NCBI GenBank assembly: GCA_937871285.1
Contig: CALMQS010000047.1
Span: forward strand, 91,963-155,962
Source: an uncultured Sphingobacteriales bacterium
Lineage (GTDB): Bacteria; Bacteroidota; Bacteroidia; Chitinophagales; Chitinophagaceae
DNA: 64,000 nt
Direction: 5' to 3'
Shown here piece after piece: positions 63,652 to 64,000 of the stretch. How positions within the stretch are numbered: the stretch's first letter is position 1; every line of letters starts with the position of its first letter. The notes beneath the pieces are model-generated. The model was not told the origin of the DNA, searched no databases, and worked only from the letters and a program-made list of their open reading frames with translations. The position numbers were made by a program, and so were the translations under genes.

Positions 63652-64000
63652 ATGAGAAAAATATTTTTGGGCTTTATATTAATTACTGTAGTGTTTTATG
63701 CGCAAAGCTATGGGCAATTGGTTACAAATGCATATTACAATATGGGACGCTCGGGTACTGTTACTTTTGCGGCTGCGCCGGAGATATTGAAAGATATGAG
63801 CGGCAATGGCAATGACTTAAAAAGCTCGGGTGCACCTTTGTTTTTCGCTGATGCGCCTGCCGATAAAAAACTGAATGGGGAAGGGGCCGTTTTATTCAAA
63901 GGGAATGCAGCTTACGCCATTAAAAAAAAGATAGGCGAGGCCTCGGGGAAATTTATTTTAGAAACCTGGGTAAAAGCAATTACGCTTAATAACAATGATG
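63652..64000 (+). CDS. LamG/concanavalin-like secreted protein (partial, runs off window)
   Basis: First 116 codons only. Signal peptide (MRKIFLGFILITVVFYAQSYG), then a stretch of the laminin-G-like jelly-roll type: DMSGNGNDLKSSGAPLFF, followed by GKFILETWVKAITLNNND. Such domains are usually carbohydrate-binding or part of larger sugar-active proteins. It lies 123 nt after the GH29-like gene and probably continues the sugar locus. Confidence 0.7.
   Translation, partial: MRKIFLGFILITVVFYAQSYGQLVTNAYYNMGRSGTVTFAAAPEILKDMSGNGNDLKSSGAPLFFADAPADKKLNGEGAVLFKGNAAYAIKKKIGEASGKFILETWVKAITLNNND

Overview
The window comes from a Bacteroidota genome, most likely the family Chitinophagaceae. The evidence is two SusC/SusD pairs with FecR-type anti-sigma genes, a type IX secretion sorting domain and PorV, Bacteroidota-style -7 boxes (TAnnTTTG), an almost complete lack of Shine-Dalgarno sequences, and several oxidoreductase, DUF1080 and ThuA proteins typical of this group. 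Species cannot be named from the sequence.

Layout. Positions 1-10.7 kb, minus strand: a myo-inositol catabolic operon read iolB-iolC-iolA-iolG-sodium symporter-iolJ-like aldolase-iolD-iolE. A divergent LacI-family regulator (10.8-11.8 kb) sits behind an intergenic region with two LacI-type palindromes. 11.9-18.4 kb: ordinary genes, comprising a CBS protein, a two-domain DUF1080 protein, a TPR protein, a phosphosulfolactate synthase homologue overlapping aroE, and an SRPBCC protein. 18.6-39.1 kb: a sugar-processing region. It starts with a ThuA-dehydrogenase-cytochrome fusion, then an ECF sigma/FecR/SusC/SusD module, then a GH123/DUF4091-type protein, a second dehydrogenase-cytochrome, a Tat-exported Gfo/Idh/MocA oxidoreductase, a DUF1080 lipoprotein and a large cytochrome-containing lipoprotein. 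39.2-42.8 kb: TMEM220-like protein, GNAT, then the housekeeping set acpP-fabF-rnc.

43.1-54.1 kb is the most unusual part. It holds an ECF sigma factor, a membrane anti-sigma-like protein with periplasmic TPRs, a signal-peptide-bearing TPR-CHAT protease with a C-terminal membrane anchor, a PorV protein, and a 1741-residue type IX-secreted protein with seven tandem domains, six of them starting at an exact 133-residue period. All are on one strand and tightly spaced. I infer a protease-controlled sigma-factor circuit that drives surface display of the giant protein.

54.3-64 kb: a sugar isomerase/epimerase, a 610-bp repeat-rich non-coding stretch, a FecR gene without a sigma factor beside it, a second SusC/SusD pair, a GH29-like hydrolase and the start of a LamG-like protein.

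Across the window many intergenic spacers are built from tandem seven-base units of several different sequences. Some of these run into the 3' ends of genes or form terminator hairpins.
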